NCBI GenBank assembly: GCA_902602595.1
Contig: CACKRJ010000002.1
Location: 62,001 to 126,000 of the forward strand
Length of the DNA: 64,000 nt
Source: an uncultured SAR86 cluster bacterium
GTDB lineage: Bacteria; Pseudomonadota; Gammaproteobacteria; Magnimaribacterales; D2472
Direction: 5' to 3'
The translations under genes were made by a program, and so were the position numbers. Positions 1 through 9,211 of the stretch are shown in pieces (position 1 is the first letter of the stretch; each line of letters begins with the position of its first letter). Below the pieces are notes generated by a model that was not told the origin of the DNA, searched no databases, and worked only from the letters and a program-made list of their open reading frames with translations.

Positions 1-527
1 ATATGTGTTTTAAAATCGTCTATTTCCTTTTGAACTAATGGTTTTTCCTTATCACTAGCCTCATCTAGCTGCCTAAATAAACCTCCAAGTTCCCTGGCAT
101 CAGCTTGTCTTAAGAACGTATAAAGTTCTTTTATAAGTGCTGCAACTGAAGTTTTTTCGTGCATAGACTGATCTGGAAGGGGTCCAAATTCAGATCGTAA
201 TGCAGCAACCATCCAGCCTGAAAGATAAAGGTATCTCTTATCAGTCGTACCAAAGTGTTTTTTAATTGAAATTAATTTTTGTTGGCCAATAAAACCATGC
301 CAGCATCCTAATGATTGTGTGTAAGCTGATGAATCTTTATCGTATTCATCCATATCCTTTCTCATCAATGATGCTGTATATTTAGCAATATCAATTCCTG
401 ATTTAAACTGATTTTGCAGTCTCATCCTAGCTGCATACTCTGGATTTATAGAATCCCAGCTAGATTCAGAAAATTTTGGAATCTTATTTAACTTATCTAC
501 TTCAGATGTAAAGTTTGTTTTTGACAT
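1..527 (-). CDS. aceA: Isocitrate lyase, N-terminal part (runs off left edge)
   Basis: This reading frame is open from an ATG at 527 to the window edge and is missing from the ORF track because it has no stop here. The ~175 visible residues read MSKTNFTSEVDKLNK, then SLGCWHGFIGQQKLISIKKH, LSGWMVAALRSEFGPLPDQS and FLRQADARELGGLF. These match the long (~530 aa) isocitrate lyase type of Pseudomonas and Acinetobacter rather than the shorter E. coli AceA. The enzyme splits isocitrate into glyoxylate and succinate and so opens the glyoxylate shunt needed for growth on acetyl-CoA. That fits the acyl-CoA catabolic genes downstream, and its competitor icd lies only 2.7 kb away. The catalytic KKCGH region is beyond the edge. 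The ATG is preceded by an unusual G-run (GGGGGG) in place of a normal ribosome site. Confidence 0.93.
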   Translation of the reverse strand, partial: MSKTNFTSEVDKLNKIPKFSESSWDSINPEYAARMRLQNQFKSGIDIAKYTASLMRKDMDEYDKDSSAYTQSLGCWHGFIGQQKLISIKKHFGTTDKRYLYLSGWMVAALRSEFGPLPDQSMHEKTSVAALIKELYTFLRQADARELGGLFRQLDEASDKEKPLVQKEIDDFKTH

Positions 528-555
528 TATAGCCCCCCATGTATCAATGTAGTGA

Positions 556-584
556 ATTTGAATTTAAATACTATTAATTGTCAA
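556..584 (-). promoter_or_regulatory. Putative aceA promoter
   Basis: On the minus strand a perfect -35 hexamer TTGACA (579-584) is followed after 17 bases by TCAAAT (556-561), a 4/6 match to the -10 consensus, about 30 bases before the aceA start. It lies inside a long inverted repeat listed separately. The assignment is by motif and spacing only. Confidence 0.45.
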
Positions 585-615
585 TATTATTTATAAATTC
601 TATATTAATAGTATT
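567..615. repeat. Perfect 12-bp inverted repeat around the aceA -35 element
   Basis: AATACTATTAAT (567-578) and its exact reverse complement ATTAATAGTATT (604-615) are separated by 25 bp that contain the putative -35 hexamer of aceA. Each arm is perfect over 12 bp. It may be a pair of operator half-sites or fold as an RNA hairpin downstream of purB. Confidence 0.6.
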
Positions 616-623
616 TTAAGAGA

Positions 624-656
624 TAAAATTTTGTAGTTAAACTACTAAAATTTATT
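624..656 (-). terminator. Possible purB terminator hairpin
   Basis: At the purB stop codon the minus strand reads AAATTTTAGTAGT, loop TTA, ACTACAAAATTT. This is a stem of about 12 pairs with one bulge. It is AT-rich and the following U tract is poor, so it is a weak candidate for a factor-independent terminator. Confidence 0.35.
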
Positions 657-2003
657 TTTTGCTAGTATTGAGGCAATACCAGTGTAATTATGAGGCGTAA
701 GTTTTCTTAATTTATTTTTTGAAGTTTTTGAGATTTTTAGTGAATCAACTATTTCTAAATATGAATGTTTATTAAGATTTTGTCCTCTGGTTAAATTTTT
801 AATTTCTTCATAGGCATTTTCATAGCCCTCTAACTTCATAACTATCTGCAATCCTTCAGCGAGTACTTGCCAATTATCTGAAAGCTCTGATGCAGTTTTT
901 ATTCTATTAGGTTGAATTTTATTTAAGCCTTGTATGCAGGAAATAATTCCTAAATAGCTATACCCAAAACCTATACCAATATTTCGTAAAACAGTTGAAT
1001 CAGATAAATCTCTTTGTAATCTAGATTTTGATAATTTTTCCGCAAAGAAACCCATCAAAGAATTTGAAATTCCCATGTTTCCTTCAGAATTTTCAAAATC
1101 AATTGGGTTTACTTTGTGAGGCATAGTAGAGGATCCAACTTCACCATCTTTAAGTTTTAATTTAAAAATATCATTAGAGATGTATGCCCAAAAATCTTGA
1201 TTCATATCGATCAAAATATTATTAATTCTTTGAATGCATTGACAAATTTCCGCTATTCCATCGTGTGGTTCAATTTGTGTTGTTACAGGATTTTGTTCAA
1301 CTTGATATGATGAAATAAACTTTTTAGTCTTTGATGCCCAGTTAATGCTTGGATCAGCCAAATATAAAGTATGGTAGTTACCTGTAGCACCACTAAATTT
1401 AGCTAAAGTTCTTATCCTTTTTAGTATTTCTTTTTGTCGAATTAGTCTTTGATGAAAGACTTTTATTTCTTTTCCAAGAGTAGATGGAGACGCAGCTTGC
1501 CCATGAGTTCTGGCAAGCATGGATATTGATGACCATGATTTAGATTTTAAATTTAATATTTTAATGAGGGAGTCAAATTTTTTAATATATATATCTTTAG
1601 CATCTCTAAGTAATACACCATATGTTAATGAATTAATGTCTTCACTAGTTAATGCAAAATGGACTAAATGTTCGTATTTTTTTAAATTAGAATATTTCTT
1701 CATTTCTTCTCTAATAAAATATTCAACAGCTTTAACATCATGATTAGTCTTTGATTCAATTTTTTTAATCCTTTTGCTTGATTTTTCATCAAAATTATTT
1801 TTGATTGCTAAAAGATTTTTTTTTGCAGCTATAGTTAGCGGCTGGAACTTTTTACCGCATTGAGTGGTTAAAAAAATTATCCAATCAATCTCAATTTTAA
1901 ATCGAGTTTTATTTAGATTGGATTCTGAAAAATTCTTTGCTAATTTAACAATTTTTTGATTGTAGCGATTATCTAGTGGAGAGATTTGATCTTGATTTTT
2001 CAT
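645..2003 (-). CDS. purB: Adenylosuccinate lyase
   Basis: This enzyme catalyses two fumarate-releasing steps of purine synthesis (SAICAR to AICAR, adenylosuccinate to AMP) in the cytoplasm. The fumarate lyase signature GSSTMPHKVNPIDFEN is present, as are the N-terminal SPLDNRY and the ALTSEDINSL and ARTHGQAASPS segments. The ORF track begins at 2060, but those extra 19 residues lie inside the end of mnmA. I chose the ATG at 2003 (MKNQDQISPLDNRY), which gives 452 aa against 456 in E. coli. The stop of mnmA is 14 nt upstream, so the two are probably cotranscribed. In E. coli hflD lies between mnmA and purB; it is absent here. Confidence 0.96.
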   Translation of the reverse strand: MKNQDQISPLDNRYNQKIVKLAKNFSESNLNKTRFKIEIDWIIFLTTQCGKKFQPLTIAAKKNLLAIKNNFDEKSSKRIKKIESKTNHDVKAVEYFIREEMKKYSNLKKYEHLVHFALTSEDINSLTYGVLLRDAKDIYIKKFDSLIKILNLKSKSWSSISMLARTHGQAASPSTLGKEIKVFHQRLIRQKEILKRIRTLAKFSGATGNYHTLYLADPSINWASKTKKFISSYQVEQNPVTTQIEPHDGIAEICQCIQRINNILIDMNQDFWAYISNDIFKLKLKDGEVGSSTMPHKVNPIDFENSEGNMGISNSLMGFFAEKLSKSRLQRDLSDSTVLRNIGIGFGYSYLGIISCIQGLNKIQPNRIKTASELSDNWQVLAEGLQIVMKLEGYENAYEEIKNLTRGQNLNKHSYLEIVDSLKISKTSKNKLRKLTPHNYTGIASILAKNKF

Positions 2004-2017
2004 TGAGCTAATTATAG

Positions 2018-3109
2018 CTAGTCTTTTAAAGCTTTTGCTATTATGCCCCCACCTAAACATTGATTATTTTTATATAGCACAGCTGATTGTCCTGGCGCTA
2101 TTGCTCTGATGTTTTCTGAGAACAATACTTTTACTCCATCATCTAAAAAGTGTGCAATACACTCTATCGGCTTTCCTCTGTGTCGAACTTGTACATGACA
2201 ACTAAGTTTTTTTGGATTTTTAGTTGGATTAATCCATTTCATTTTTTCCATAATTAATCCGCTACTCATTAATAAATTATTAAATTCTCCCTGGCATACA
2301 TAAATTTCATTTAGTTCAATATTTTTATCGTAAACGTACCATGGCAACTCGGGTTTATTTTTAACGCCACCAACATTTAACCCTTGTCTTTGGCCTTGAG
2401 TAAAAAGAATTGCTCCTGGATGTTTTCCAACGATGTTACCTTCAGAATCTTTTATATTTCCATTTTTAAACTTTATAAATCTTTTAAGAAAATCTTTTAA
2501 ATTTCTTTCTCCAACAAAACAAATACCGACAGAATCTTTTTTATCATGATTTATAAAATTATTACTTTCAGCGATTTCTCTAACTTCACTCTTAGTTAAT
2601 CCTTCTAGAGGAAATAAACATTTAGCAAAATCTTTGCCACTAACTTCATGAAGAAAATATGTTTGATCTTTATTTAAATCTTTTGATCTCATTAAAAGAG
2701 TTTTATTATTTTTGCGTACAATTTTTGCATAGTGGCCGGTTGCTATGTGGTCAGCTCCAATTTTAATCGCATAATCTAAAAATGATTTGAACTTAATTTC
2801 TCTATTACACAAAATATCAGGATTTGGTGTTCTTCCTTTTTCATGCTCTGAAAGAAATTCTTTAAATACTCTATCCCAATATTCATCACTAAAATTTGCT
2901 TTATGCAATGGAATATTTAATTGATCACAAACTTTAGATGCATCATTAAAATCAAGCTCTGATGTGCAAACTTCTCCCGGTTCATTTTGCCAATTTTGCA
3001 TAAATAAACCTTGGACGTTATAACCTTCTTTTTGTAATAAATAAGCTGCAACAGACGAGTCAACACCACCTGACATACCAACAACAACTGTTTTATTTAT
3101 ATTTGCCAT
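2018..3109 (-). CDS. mnmA: tRNA-specific 2-thiouridylase
   Basis: MnmA thiolates the wobble uridine (U34) of tRNAs for Lys, Glu and Gln, using ATP and sulfur relayed from IscS through Tus proteins. The PP-loop motif GMSGGVDSS sits at residues 11-19. The two catalytic cysteines are visible at about C101 (NPDILCNREIKF) and C197 (SVGICFVGER), close to E. coli C102 and C199. The length of 363 aa is normal. It heads a two-gene unit with purB and is divergent from icd across an 89-bp spacer. Confidence 0.96.
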   Translation of the reverse strand: MANINKTVVVGMSGGVDSSVAAYLLQKEGYNVQGLFMQNWQNEPGEVCTSELDFNDASKVCDQLNIPLHKANFSDEYWDRVFKEFLSEHEKGRTPNPDILCNREIKFKSFLDYAIKIGADHIATGHYAKIVRKNNKTLLMRSKDLNKDQTYFLHEVSGKDFAKCLFPLEGLTKSEVREIAESNNFINHDKKDSVGICFVGERNLKDFLKRFIKFKNGNIKDSEGNIVGKHPGAILFTQGQRQGLNVGGVKNKPELPWYVYDKNIELNEIYVCQGEFNNLLMSSGLIMEKMKWINPTKNPKKLSCHVQVRHRGKPIECIAHFLDDGVKVLFSENIRAIAPGQSAVLYKNNQCLGGGIIAKALKD

Positions 3110-3125
3110 ATTTTATTTATAAACC

Positions 3126-3155
3126 TTAATTTAAGAGGTTTTTTTAGAGTATAAT
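3126..3155 (+). promoter_or_regulatory. Putative icd promoter
   Basis: A perfect TATAAT (3150-3155) follows TTAATT (3126-3131) after 18 bases, about 44 bases before the icd start. The -35 match is poor, so the call rests mainly on the -10 element and its place in the mnmA/icd divergent spacer. Confidence 0.4.
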
Positions 3156-3198
3156 TCATCCAAATTTTACAATATAAAACCGTTTCAAAGAGGATAAC

Positions 3199-4452
3199 AT
3201 GGCTTATAAACATATTAAGATCCCCAAAGAAGGCTCAAAAATTACATTAAAAGATGGGTTGCTTCAAGTCCCTGATAATCCAATTATTCCTTTTATAGAA
3301 GGTGATGGCATCGGAATTGATATTACGCCAGCTATGATTGATGTTGTAGATAATGCTGTAGAGACGGCATATAAAGGAGATAAAAAAATAGCATGGATGG
3401 AGGTTTTTTGTGGCGAAAAATCAACACAGGTATATGATGCGGATACATGGTTACCTGATGAAACCATTGAAGCGTTAAAAGAGTATATCGTCAGCATCAA
3501 AGGACCATTAACAACTCCTGTTGGAGGCGGAATCAGATCATTAAATGTCTCATTGCGTCAGATTCTAGATCTTTATGTGTGTTTAAGACCAATTAGATAT
3601 TTTGCAGGTGTTCCAAGTCCAGTAAAAAATCCTTCTCATGTTGACATGGTAATTTTTAGAGAGAATTCCGAAGACATATATGCTGGTGTAGAGTTTGAAG
3701 CTGGCTCCAAAGAGTCAGATGCTATGGTAAAAGTTCTACAAGAACAATTTAACGTAACTCAAATTCGTTTTCCTTCTGAAGTCGGCCTGGGTGTAAAACC
3801 TATATCGAAGCAGGGGACAGAAAGACTAGTAAAACAAGCCCTTGATTATGCAATCAAAAATGATAGATCGTCTGTAACACTTGTTCACAAGGGAAATATT
3901 ATGAAGTTTACTGAGGGAGCATTTAGAGATTGGGGATATGAGTTAAGCATGAATTCATACCATGGAGAACTATTAGATGGCGGCCCATGGGTTACAGTCA
4001 AGAATCCGAATACTAATAAAAATATCATAGTCAAAGATGTAATTTGTGATGCCTTTCTTCAACAAATCCTTACTAGGCCTAAAGAGTATGATGTTATAGC
4101 AACAATGAACTTGAATGGTGATTATGTTTCAGATGCGCTTGCGGCTTGTGTTGGAGGTATCGGTATTGCTCCTGGAGCAAATATTGGAGATGACTCTGCA
4201 TTATTTGAGGCAACACATGGTACTGCACCAAAATATGCTGGTCAGGATAAAGTTAATCCAGGCTCGTTAATTTTGTCAGCCGAAATGATGTTAAGGCATA
4301 TGGGTTGGACTGAAGCAGCTGACCTTATTATTTCATCAATGGAAGCTGCAATTACAGATAAAATGGTTACTTACGATTTTGAGAGACTCATGGATGGCGC
4401 AAATTTAGTTTCTTGTTCAGGCTTTGCAAAGGAAATGATTAAAAGAATGTGA
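3199..4452 (+). CDS. icd: Isocitrate dehydrogenase (NADP+)
   Basis: This TCA-cycle enzyme decarboxylates isocitrate to 2-oxoglutarate with NADP+. [13 protein letters not shown] carries the phosphorylatable serine at about residue 114 (S113 in E. coli), and the substrate arginines follow in [26 protein letters not shown] contains the Lys-Tyr pair typical of NADP specificity. The length of 417 aa matches E. coli (416). A clear ribosome site (AGAGG) precedes the ATG. Isocitrate lyase is encoded about 2.7 kb away, so the enzymes of the isocitrate branch point are near neighbours. The end abuts clpS. Confidence 0.97.
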   Translation: MAYKHIKIPKEGSKITLKDGLLQVPDNPIIPFIEGDGIGIDITPAMIDVVDNAVETAYKGDKKIAWMEVFCGEKSTQVYDADTWLPDETIEALKEYIVSIKGPLTTPVGGGIRSLNVSLRQILDLYVCLRPIRYFAGVPSPVKNPSHVDMVIFRENSEDIYAGVEFEAGSKESDAMVKVLQEQFNVTQIRFPSEVGLGVKPISKQGTERLVKQALDYAIKNDRSSVTLVHKGNIMKFTEGAFRDWGYELSMNSYHGELLDGGPWVTVKNPNTNKNIIVKDVICDAFLQQILTRPKEYDVIATMNLNGDYVSDALAACVGGIGIAPGANIGDDSALFEATHGTAPKYAGQDKVNPGSLILSAEMMLRHMGWTEAADLIISSMEAAITDKMVTYDFERLMDGANLVSCSGFAKEMIKRM

Positions 4453-4460
4453 GGATTTAT

Positions 4461-4799
4461 ATGTCTTCAGAATCTTCTAGCGGTTCCAATGGTTCAGGTG
4501 ATTTAGGTACCCTTGTCTTAGAGGGAAGACCGGAATTAAAAGAACCTCCATTGTATCAAGTTGTCCTGCTTAATGATGACTTCACACCTATGGAATTTGT
4601 TGTTTACATTCTTCAATCAATTTTTGGTTATGATCACGAAAGATCTACCCAAATTATGCTTGCCGTTCATACAAAAGGAAAGGGAGTTTGTGGTATATTT
4701 CCTAAAGAGATTGCAGAAATGAAATCTCATGAAATCAATGAAATGGCAAAAGCTCATGAGCATCCTCTTATAAGTGAAATAGAGCCGTTAACAGATTAA
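4461..4799 (+). CDS. clpS: ClpAP adaptor protein ClpS
   Basis: ClpS binds the ClpA N-domain and delivers N-end-rule substrates to the ClpAP protease. The signature PPLYQVVLLNDDFTPMEFV contains the Asp pair that contacts the substrate N-terminus, and LAVHTKGKGVCG has the conserved His. The track starts at a GTG (4449) inside the icd stop region. I prefer the ATG at 4461, which has AGGA 6-7 nt upstream and gives 112 aa. The N-terminal 20 residues are Ser/Gly-rich, as expected for the flexible ClpS extension. The stop overlaps the clpA start (TAATG). Confidence 0.94.
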   Translation: MSSESSSGSNGSGDLGTLVLEGRPELKEPPLYQVVLLNDDFTPMEFVVYILQSIFGYDHERSTQIMLAVHTKGKGVCGIFPKEIAEMKSHEINEMAKAHEHPLISEIEPLTD

Positions 4800-7054
4800 T
4801 GTTTAGCAAAGAATTAGAACAATCAATAGCAAATTTATTCGATCAGGCTCAAGATCAGAATCTTGAGTACCTCACCATTGAGCATCTTCTATTGATGCTT
4901 ATCGCTGATTTTGAAGTCCGGCAAGCGCTTGAGATAAATGATGTAAATATACCAACTTTAAGAGAAAATCTAGAAGAGCATGTAAGAGATAACACTCCTA
5001 CTAAATCTGATACAAAAAAGCCAGTTCAACCTACATTAGGTTTTCAAAGAGTTCTTCAAAGAGCTGTTTTTCATGTTCAGTCTTCTGGTAAGGGAATTGT
5101 AAAACCAATTAATTTATTAGTTGCAATTTTTTCTGAAAAAGAATCTCATTCAGTATTTCTTCTTTCAAAACAAGGAATTGGAAGATTAGATATTGTTTCC
5201 TATATATCTCATGGAAAACCAAAGGAAGCTTCTTCTGAATCCGAATCAACTCCATTGGATGATGTTAATGAACAAGAACCATCTCTACAAAGTAACGAAT
5301 TAGAATTTCTAATTGATTTAAATAATTTAGCCGAAATTAATAAAGTAGACCAGCTGGTAGGGCGTACAGATGAAGTAGATCGAATAATACAAATCCTAGC
5401 TAGAAGAACCAAAAATAACCCATTATTAGTCGGGGAATCTGGTGTTGGTAAAACTGCAATAGCTGAGGGTTTAGCGCACTTAATAAATTCAAAAGATACT
5501 CCTGAATTTCTACATGAATCAAAATTGTATTCTTTAGATATAGGGGCATTAATTGCTGGAACTAAATACAGGGGGGATTTCGAAAAAAGACTCAAATCGG
5601 TACTAAAATTTTTAGATGAACAAAATAATCCAATTTTATTTATCGATGAAATTCATACAATTATTGGTGCTGGATCAGCGTCTGGCGGAAGCCTGGATGT
5701 TTCTAATCTTTTGAAACCTGCATTAGGCAAAGGAAAACTCAGATGTATTGGTTCAACAACTTTTCAAGAATATAGAGGTGTTTTTAATCAGAATCAGGCG
5801 TTATCTAGAAGATTTCAAAAAATTGATGTGCTAGAGCCATCTGTGGATGAGTGCATACAAATCCTCGATGGTTTGAAAAGTAATTATGAATCTCATCATA
5901 ATGTTAAATACTCGAGTGAATCAATAAATTCAGCTGTTGTATTATCTAAGCGATTTCTAAATGACAGATTTTTGCCAGATAAAGCTATTGATTTAATAGA
6001 TGAAACAGGCGCTTTATTAAACATATCTAGATCTAATTCTAAAAAAATAACCGTAAAACAGGTACATATTGAAAAAACTATATCTAAGATTTCTAAAATT
6101 CCTGAACAAACTATCTCTAATCAGGAATCAATAAATCTTCAGAAATTAGAATCAGACTTAAAAACTGTTATTTTTGGGCAAGATCAAGCTATTAAGAGCC
6201 TAGTTAATGCGATTAAATTATCTAGAGCAGGGCTCAGAGATGACAATAAAACCATAGGTTCTTTCTTATTTGCTGGCCCTACTGGAGTTGGTAAAACTGA
6301 AATCACCACTCAATTGGCCAATATTATGGGTATTGAACTTGTAAGATTTGATATGTCTGAGTATATGGAAAGGCATACTGTATCAAGATTAATCGGAGCA
6401 CCTCCTGGATATGTTGGATTTGATCAAGGTGGCCTTTTAACTGAAGCAGTTGTTCAAAATCCACATTGCGTACTTTTGCTTGATGAAATAGAAAAGGCCC
6501 ACCCAGATATATTTAATTTATTACTTCAGATTATGGATTCGGGAGTTTTAACTGATAATAATGGTCGTAAAGCAGATTTTAGAAACGTCATTGTTGTGAT
6601 GACAACAAATGCTGGCGCTGATTTGTTAGAAAAGAAGAGTATTGGATTTAGTGATCAATCTAATGAATCTGATGCATTATTATCACTTAAGAAATTATTT
6701 TCACCAGAATTTAGAAATAGATTGGATGAGATTATTCAGTTCAATTATCTACCAATGAAGGTTATCTTATCCATTGTTGATAAATTTCTTACTAAGCTTC
6801 AAGCACAGCTTGATGCAAGAAATGTTGAACTAATCTATTCCAAAAAAGTTTTAAACTGGATTGCTGAAAATGGTTATAACAAAGAAATGGGAGCAAGACC
6901 CATGGAAAGGTTTATTACAAATAACATCAAGAAACCCTTAGTTGATAAGGTATTATTTGGAGAGCTTAGTAAGGGCGGTCAAATTAAAGTTGATCTAGTT
7001 GCGAACGAAGTGAAATTTAGCGCTAAAAAGAAAACTGCAAAATCTAAGGCTTAA
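4799..7054 (+). CDS. clpA: ATP-dependent Clp protease ATP-binding subunit ClpA
   Basis: This AAA+ unfoldase feeds ClpP. The order is a Clp N-domain (residues 1-~140), a first AAA module with Walker A GESGVGKTAIAEG (~210) and Walker B ILFIDEIHTIIG, then a second module with GPTGVGKTE (~492), VLLLDEIEKAHPD and a sensor region in NRLDEIIQFNYL. The length of 751 aa matches the E. coli protein (758). It overlaps clpS by 1 nt, implying translational coupling of adaptor and unfoldase. It is convergent with infA across a single base, as in other gammaproteobacteria. Confidence 0.97.
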   Translation: MFSKELEQSIANLFDQAQDQNLEYLTIEHLLLMLIADFEVRQALEINDVNIPTLRENLEEHVRDNTPTKSDTKKPVQPTLGFQRVLQRAVFHVQSSGKGIVKPINLLVAIFSEKESHSVFLLSKQGIGRLDIVSYISHGKPKEASSESESTPLDDVNEQEPSLQSNELEFLIDLNNLAEINKVDQLVGRTDEVDRIIQILARRTKNNPLLVGESGVGKTAIAEGLAHLINSKDTPEFLHESKLYSLDIGALIAGTKYRGDFEKRLKSVLKFLDEQNNPILFIDEIHTIIGAGSASGGSLDVSNLLKPALGKGKLRCIGSTTFQEYRGVFNQNQALSRRFQKIDVLEPSVDECIQILDGLKSNYESHHNVKYSSESINSAVVLSKRFLNDRFLPDKAIDLIDETGALLNISRSNSKKITVKQVHIEKTISKISKIPEQTISNQESINLQKLESDLKTVIFGQDQAIKSLVNAIKLSRAGLRDDNKTIGSFLFAGPTGVGKTEITTQLANIMGIELVRFDMSEYMERHTVSRLIGAPPGYVGFDQGGLLTEAVVQNPHCVLLLDEIEKAHPDIFNLLLQIMDSGVLTDNNGRKADFRNVIVVMTTNAGADLLEKKSIGFSDQSNESDALLSLKKLFSPEFRNRLDEIIQFNYLPMKVILSIVDKFLTKLQAQLDARNVELIYSKKVLNWIAENGYNKEMGARPMERFITNNIKKPLVDKVLFGELSKGGQIKVDLVANEVKFSAKKKTAKSKA

Positions 7055-7055
7055 C

Positions 7056-7274
7056 TTAACGTCCTCTGAATGTAATTCTGCCTTTTGTTAGATCGTAAGG
7101 AGTCATCTCAACTTTAACCTTATCTCCAGTTAAGATCCTGATGTAATGCTTTCGCATTTTCCCTGAAATATGAGCTTCAATTATATGATCGTTTTCTAAT
7201 TTAACTTTAAAAGTAGTATTAGGAAGAGTTTCTATTACTTCTCCTTCAAATTCTAAATTGTCTTCTTTTGCCAT
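7056..7274 (-). CDS. infA: Translation initiation factor IF-1
   Basis: The 72-aa product is nearly colinear with E. coli IF-1: [22 protein letters not shown], then [18 protein letters not shown] and [15 protein letters not shown]. It is a single S1-like OB fold that occupies the A site of the 30S subunit during initiation. It is convergent with clpA, and its promoter must lie in the 43-bp spacer shared with the divergent DUF1330 gene. Confidence 0.97.
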   Translation of the reverse strand: MAKEDNLEFEGEVIETLPNTTFKVKLENDHIIEAHISGKMRKHYIRILTGDKVKVEMTPYDLTKGRITFRGR

Positions 7275-7317
7275 ATGTCCATTTTACACTAAAATAAATA
7301 ATTAAAAGGAGAAAATT

Positions 7318-7629
7318 ATGTCAGATAATATAAGCGTATATATGGTAGTCAATTTAACGATACATGATAAAGATGAATATCGGATATATGAAAAAGGCTT
7401 CTTTTCATATCTAAAAAAACATAATGGGACCTTTATAACATATGACGATAATCGTCAGATTCTTGAGGGAGTAGAGCCTCTTCCAGGAAGAACAATTATA
7501 TTTTCCTTTCCAACAGAAGAAGATGCTGATAACTGGTGGGCAGATGAGGGATACCAAGAGTTAAGCAAGCATAGAAGGGCAGCAACAGAAATCACACTTC
7601 AACGTGTTAAAGGATTACCACCAAGGTAA
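7318..7629 (+). CDS. DUF1330 family protein
   Basis: This small protein (103 aa) has the ferredoxin-like dimeric alpha/beta-barrel pattern of DUF1330. Typical features are YMVVNLTIHDKDEYRIYEKG near the start, a Gly-Thr-Phe strand, and the terminal block FPTEEDADNWWADEGYQEL followed by RRAATE. Function is unknown in this family. The ATG is preceded by AAAAGGAG, a strong ribosome site. It ends 4 nt before the GTG start of a haloalkane-dehalogenase-like gene, so the pair is almost certainly cotranscribed. A second DUF1330 gene heads the operon at 35.1 kb. Confidence 0.8.
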   Translation: MSDNISVYMVVNLTIHDKDEYRIYEKGFFSYLKKHNGTFITYDDNRQILEGVEPLPGRTIIFSFPTEEDADNWWADEGYQELSKHRRAATEITLQRVKGLPPR

Positions 7630-7633
7630 TAAA

Positions 7634-8488
7634 GTGAAAAAATTTATTAGTGTAAATGGTAAAAAAATTGCCTACATAGATGAGGGAATGGGAGATGCTA
7701 TTGTTTTTATTCACGGGAATCCAACATCTTCATATTTATGGAGAAATATAGCACCTAATTTTAATAAGTCATTTAGAGTAATTGTTCCAGATCTAATAGG
7801 AATGGGAGATTCAGAAAAGCTTGAGGGTATTGATAATCCCGGATACAGCTTTAATGGTCAATATGAGTATTTGGAAGGATTTTTCAAAAAATTAGATCTT
7901 GGAAACAAAATACATCTTGTAATACATGATTGGGGTTGTGGCCTTGGATTAAAGTATGCGAGATTGCATTCAGATAGTATTTCTTCAATAACTTTTATGG
8001 AGGGAGTTACTGTTCCGTTAACTTGGGATCAATGGCCTGAGGCTGGCATAAAAATTTTTAAACTTTTTAGATCAGATGCAGGTGAAGAATTAATTCTAGA
8101 TAAAAATTTCTTTGTAGAAAGAATTTTATTTAATGATCCAATTAACCCAATGTCTGAAGAAACAAAAAAAGAATATTTGAGACCATTTACGCAACAAGGT
8201 GAAGATAGACGACCAACATTAACATTTCCAAGAAATATACCGTTTAACAAAGAGCCATTTGATACTCACAATGAGATAAAGATGAATTCAGAATTTCATA
8301 ACACCTCTAATATTCCAAAATTATTTATTAATGCTGATCCTGGATTCTTGTTAGTTGGTTCTCAAAGAGACGAAGTAAGAGCATGGGCAAACCTAAAAGA
8401 AGTTGTAGTAAAAGGCAATCATTTCATTCAAGAAGACTCTCCAGAAGAGATAACGGCTTATATTAAGGATTTTATATCGGAATTATAG
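7634..8488 (+). CDS. Haloalkane dehalogenase-like alpha/beta hydrolase (HLD-II type)
   Basis: The alpha/beta hydrolase carries all expected residues of subfamily II haloalkane dehalogenases (DhaA/LinB type). Numbered from the GTG start these are Asn29 in HGNPTSSYLW, nucleophile Asp99 with halide-binding Trp100 in IHDWGCGLG, Glu123 in FMEGV and His263 in GNHFIQED. The segment PLTWDQWPE is also typical. The family hydrolyses carbon-halogen bonds to alcohols; the natural substrate here is unknown. The track start (7604) lies inside the upstream DUF1330 gene. GTG 7634 gives 284 aa, has AAGG upstream and no overlap. It has no signal peptide, so it is cytoplasmic. Some members of this fold are epoxide hydrolases or light-emitting oxygenases, so dehalogenation is probable but not proven. 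Confidence 0.85.
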   Translation: MKKFISVNGKKIAYIDEGMGDAIVFIHGNPTSSYLWRNIAPNFNKSFRVIVPDLIGMGDSEKLEGIDNPGYSFNGQYEYLEGFFKKLDLGNKIHLVIHDWGCGLGLKYARLHSDSISSITFMEGVTVPLTWDQWPEAGIKIFKLFRSDAGEELILDKNFFVERILFNDPINPMSEETKKEYLRPFTQQGEDRRPTLTFPRNIPFNKEPFDTHNEIKMNSEFHNTSNIPKLFINADPGFLLVGSQRDEVRAWANLKEVVVKGNHFIQEDSPEEITAYIKDFISEL

Positions 8489-8490
8489 GT

Positions 8491-8513
8491 ATATATTATT
8501 TAACATAATATAT
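8491..8513. repeat. AT-rich hairpin after the dehalogenase gene
   Basis: ATATATTAT, a 5-nt loop and ATAATATAT form a perfect 9-bp stem just after the stop codon. It has no GC clamp or U tract, so it may be an mRNA 3' structure rather than a true terminator. The rest of the 126-bp spacer shows nothing I recognise. Confidence 0.4.
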
Positions 8514-8614
8514 ATTATGCGAAGTTATATCTTCTATATAGGTGTGATAATGCATCCCTAGCCCGCTAATACATAATAGGAAGGATCTTATATTTAAATT
8601 AATATTGGAAAAGA

Positions 8615-9028
8615 CTACTGTTCTAAGCTTGTTCTAGTACATTTCAGGACTTGAAGATCTTCCACTTCCTCTAATAATAACTTAAGTTCTCTATACTCAT
8701 TTAACTCTCTTGGAGTTTCAGATGATTTAAAGCCGAAGAAGTTTTCCCCAATTTCAGGATTTTGAGTACCTATACCTGCAAACATATTTGCATTTGATTT
8801 AGTTTTCCCAGTTAGAAGTCTATCTGCAATATCATCAATTAAAGTGGATATCTGAATCCTAGTTTCATTAAGTTGCTTACAGTTTAATATTTTTGGGTTT
8901 ACCTTTGCGAAATGACGATCAGCTAATACTTTTTCATCATAAGTCCACCTAGGTATAGCACAGCTGGATGTAATAAGTGAAAGAACGAATAAGCTAATAA
9001 AGCTTTTATTAAAAAAATTTATATACAT
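8615..9028 (-). CDS. Hypothetical lipoprotein
   Basis: The 137-aa protein begins with a short hydrophobic signal and a probable lipobox (LITSSC, Cys at ~23), so it is predicted to be a membrane-anchored lipoprotein. The mature part is polar, with KVNPKILNCKQLNETRIQISTLIDDIADRL and a Gly-Phe motif (GENFFGFKSSETP). I do not recognise the family. The second half is helical and Glu/Leu-rich. It stands alone between two alpha/beta hydrolase genes. Convergent transcription from 7.6 kb and the AT-rich hairpin lie on its 3' side. Confidence 0.7.
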   Translation of the reverse strand: MYINFFNKSFISLFVLSLITSSCAIPRWTYDEKVLADRHFAKVNPKILNCKQLNETRIQISTLIDDIADRLLTGKTKSNANMFAGIGTQNPEIGENFFGFKSSETPRELNEYRELKLLLEEVEDLQVLKCTRTSLEQ

Positions 9029-9211
9029 TTATTTATTATCCCTATTCTTTATTATAAGTGTGACAATTTATCATAATATATACAAATATTGTAGTTATGT
9101 GTGCAATTTAAGTATTAAGTTAGTACTATTTTATCAGGATAACAATGTTAAAATCAGTATCTGAGCAAGAAGCTAAGATAGTCAAGATAATGATGAATTG
9201 AACAACTCTAA

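Noticed and set aside
645-2060. Longer PurB start at 2060
   Set aside because: The additional 19 residues are encoded within mnmA and do not match the family; ATG 2003 fits.
3121-3147. AAACCT...AGGTTTTTTT hairpin resembling a terminator
   Set aside because: It lies between two divergent genes, so no transcript needs ending there, and the stem is bulged. The T run more likely is part of promoter sequence.
9145-9201. 18-codon ORF (MLKSVSEQEAKIVKIMMN) with a weak CAGGA upstream
   Set aside because: Too short, no family resemblance and no conserved context. The 183-bp spacer around it otherwise shows nothing clear.
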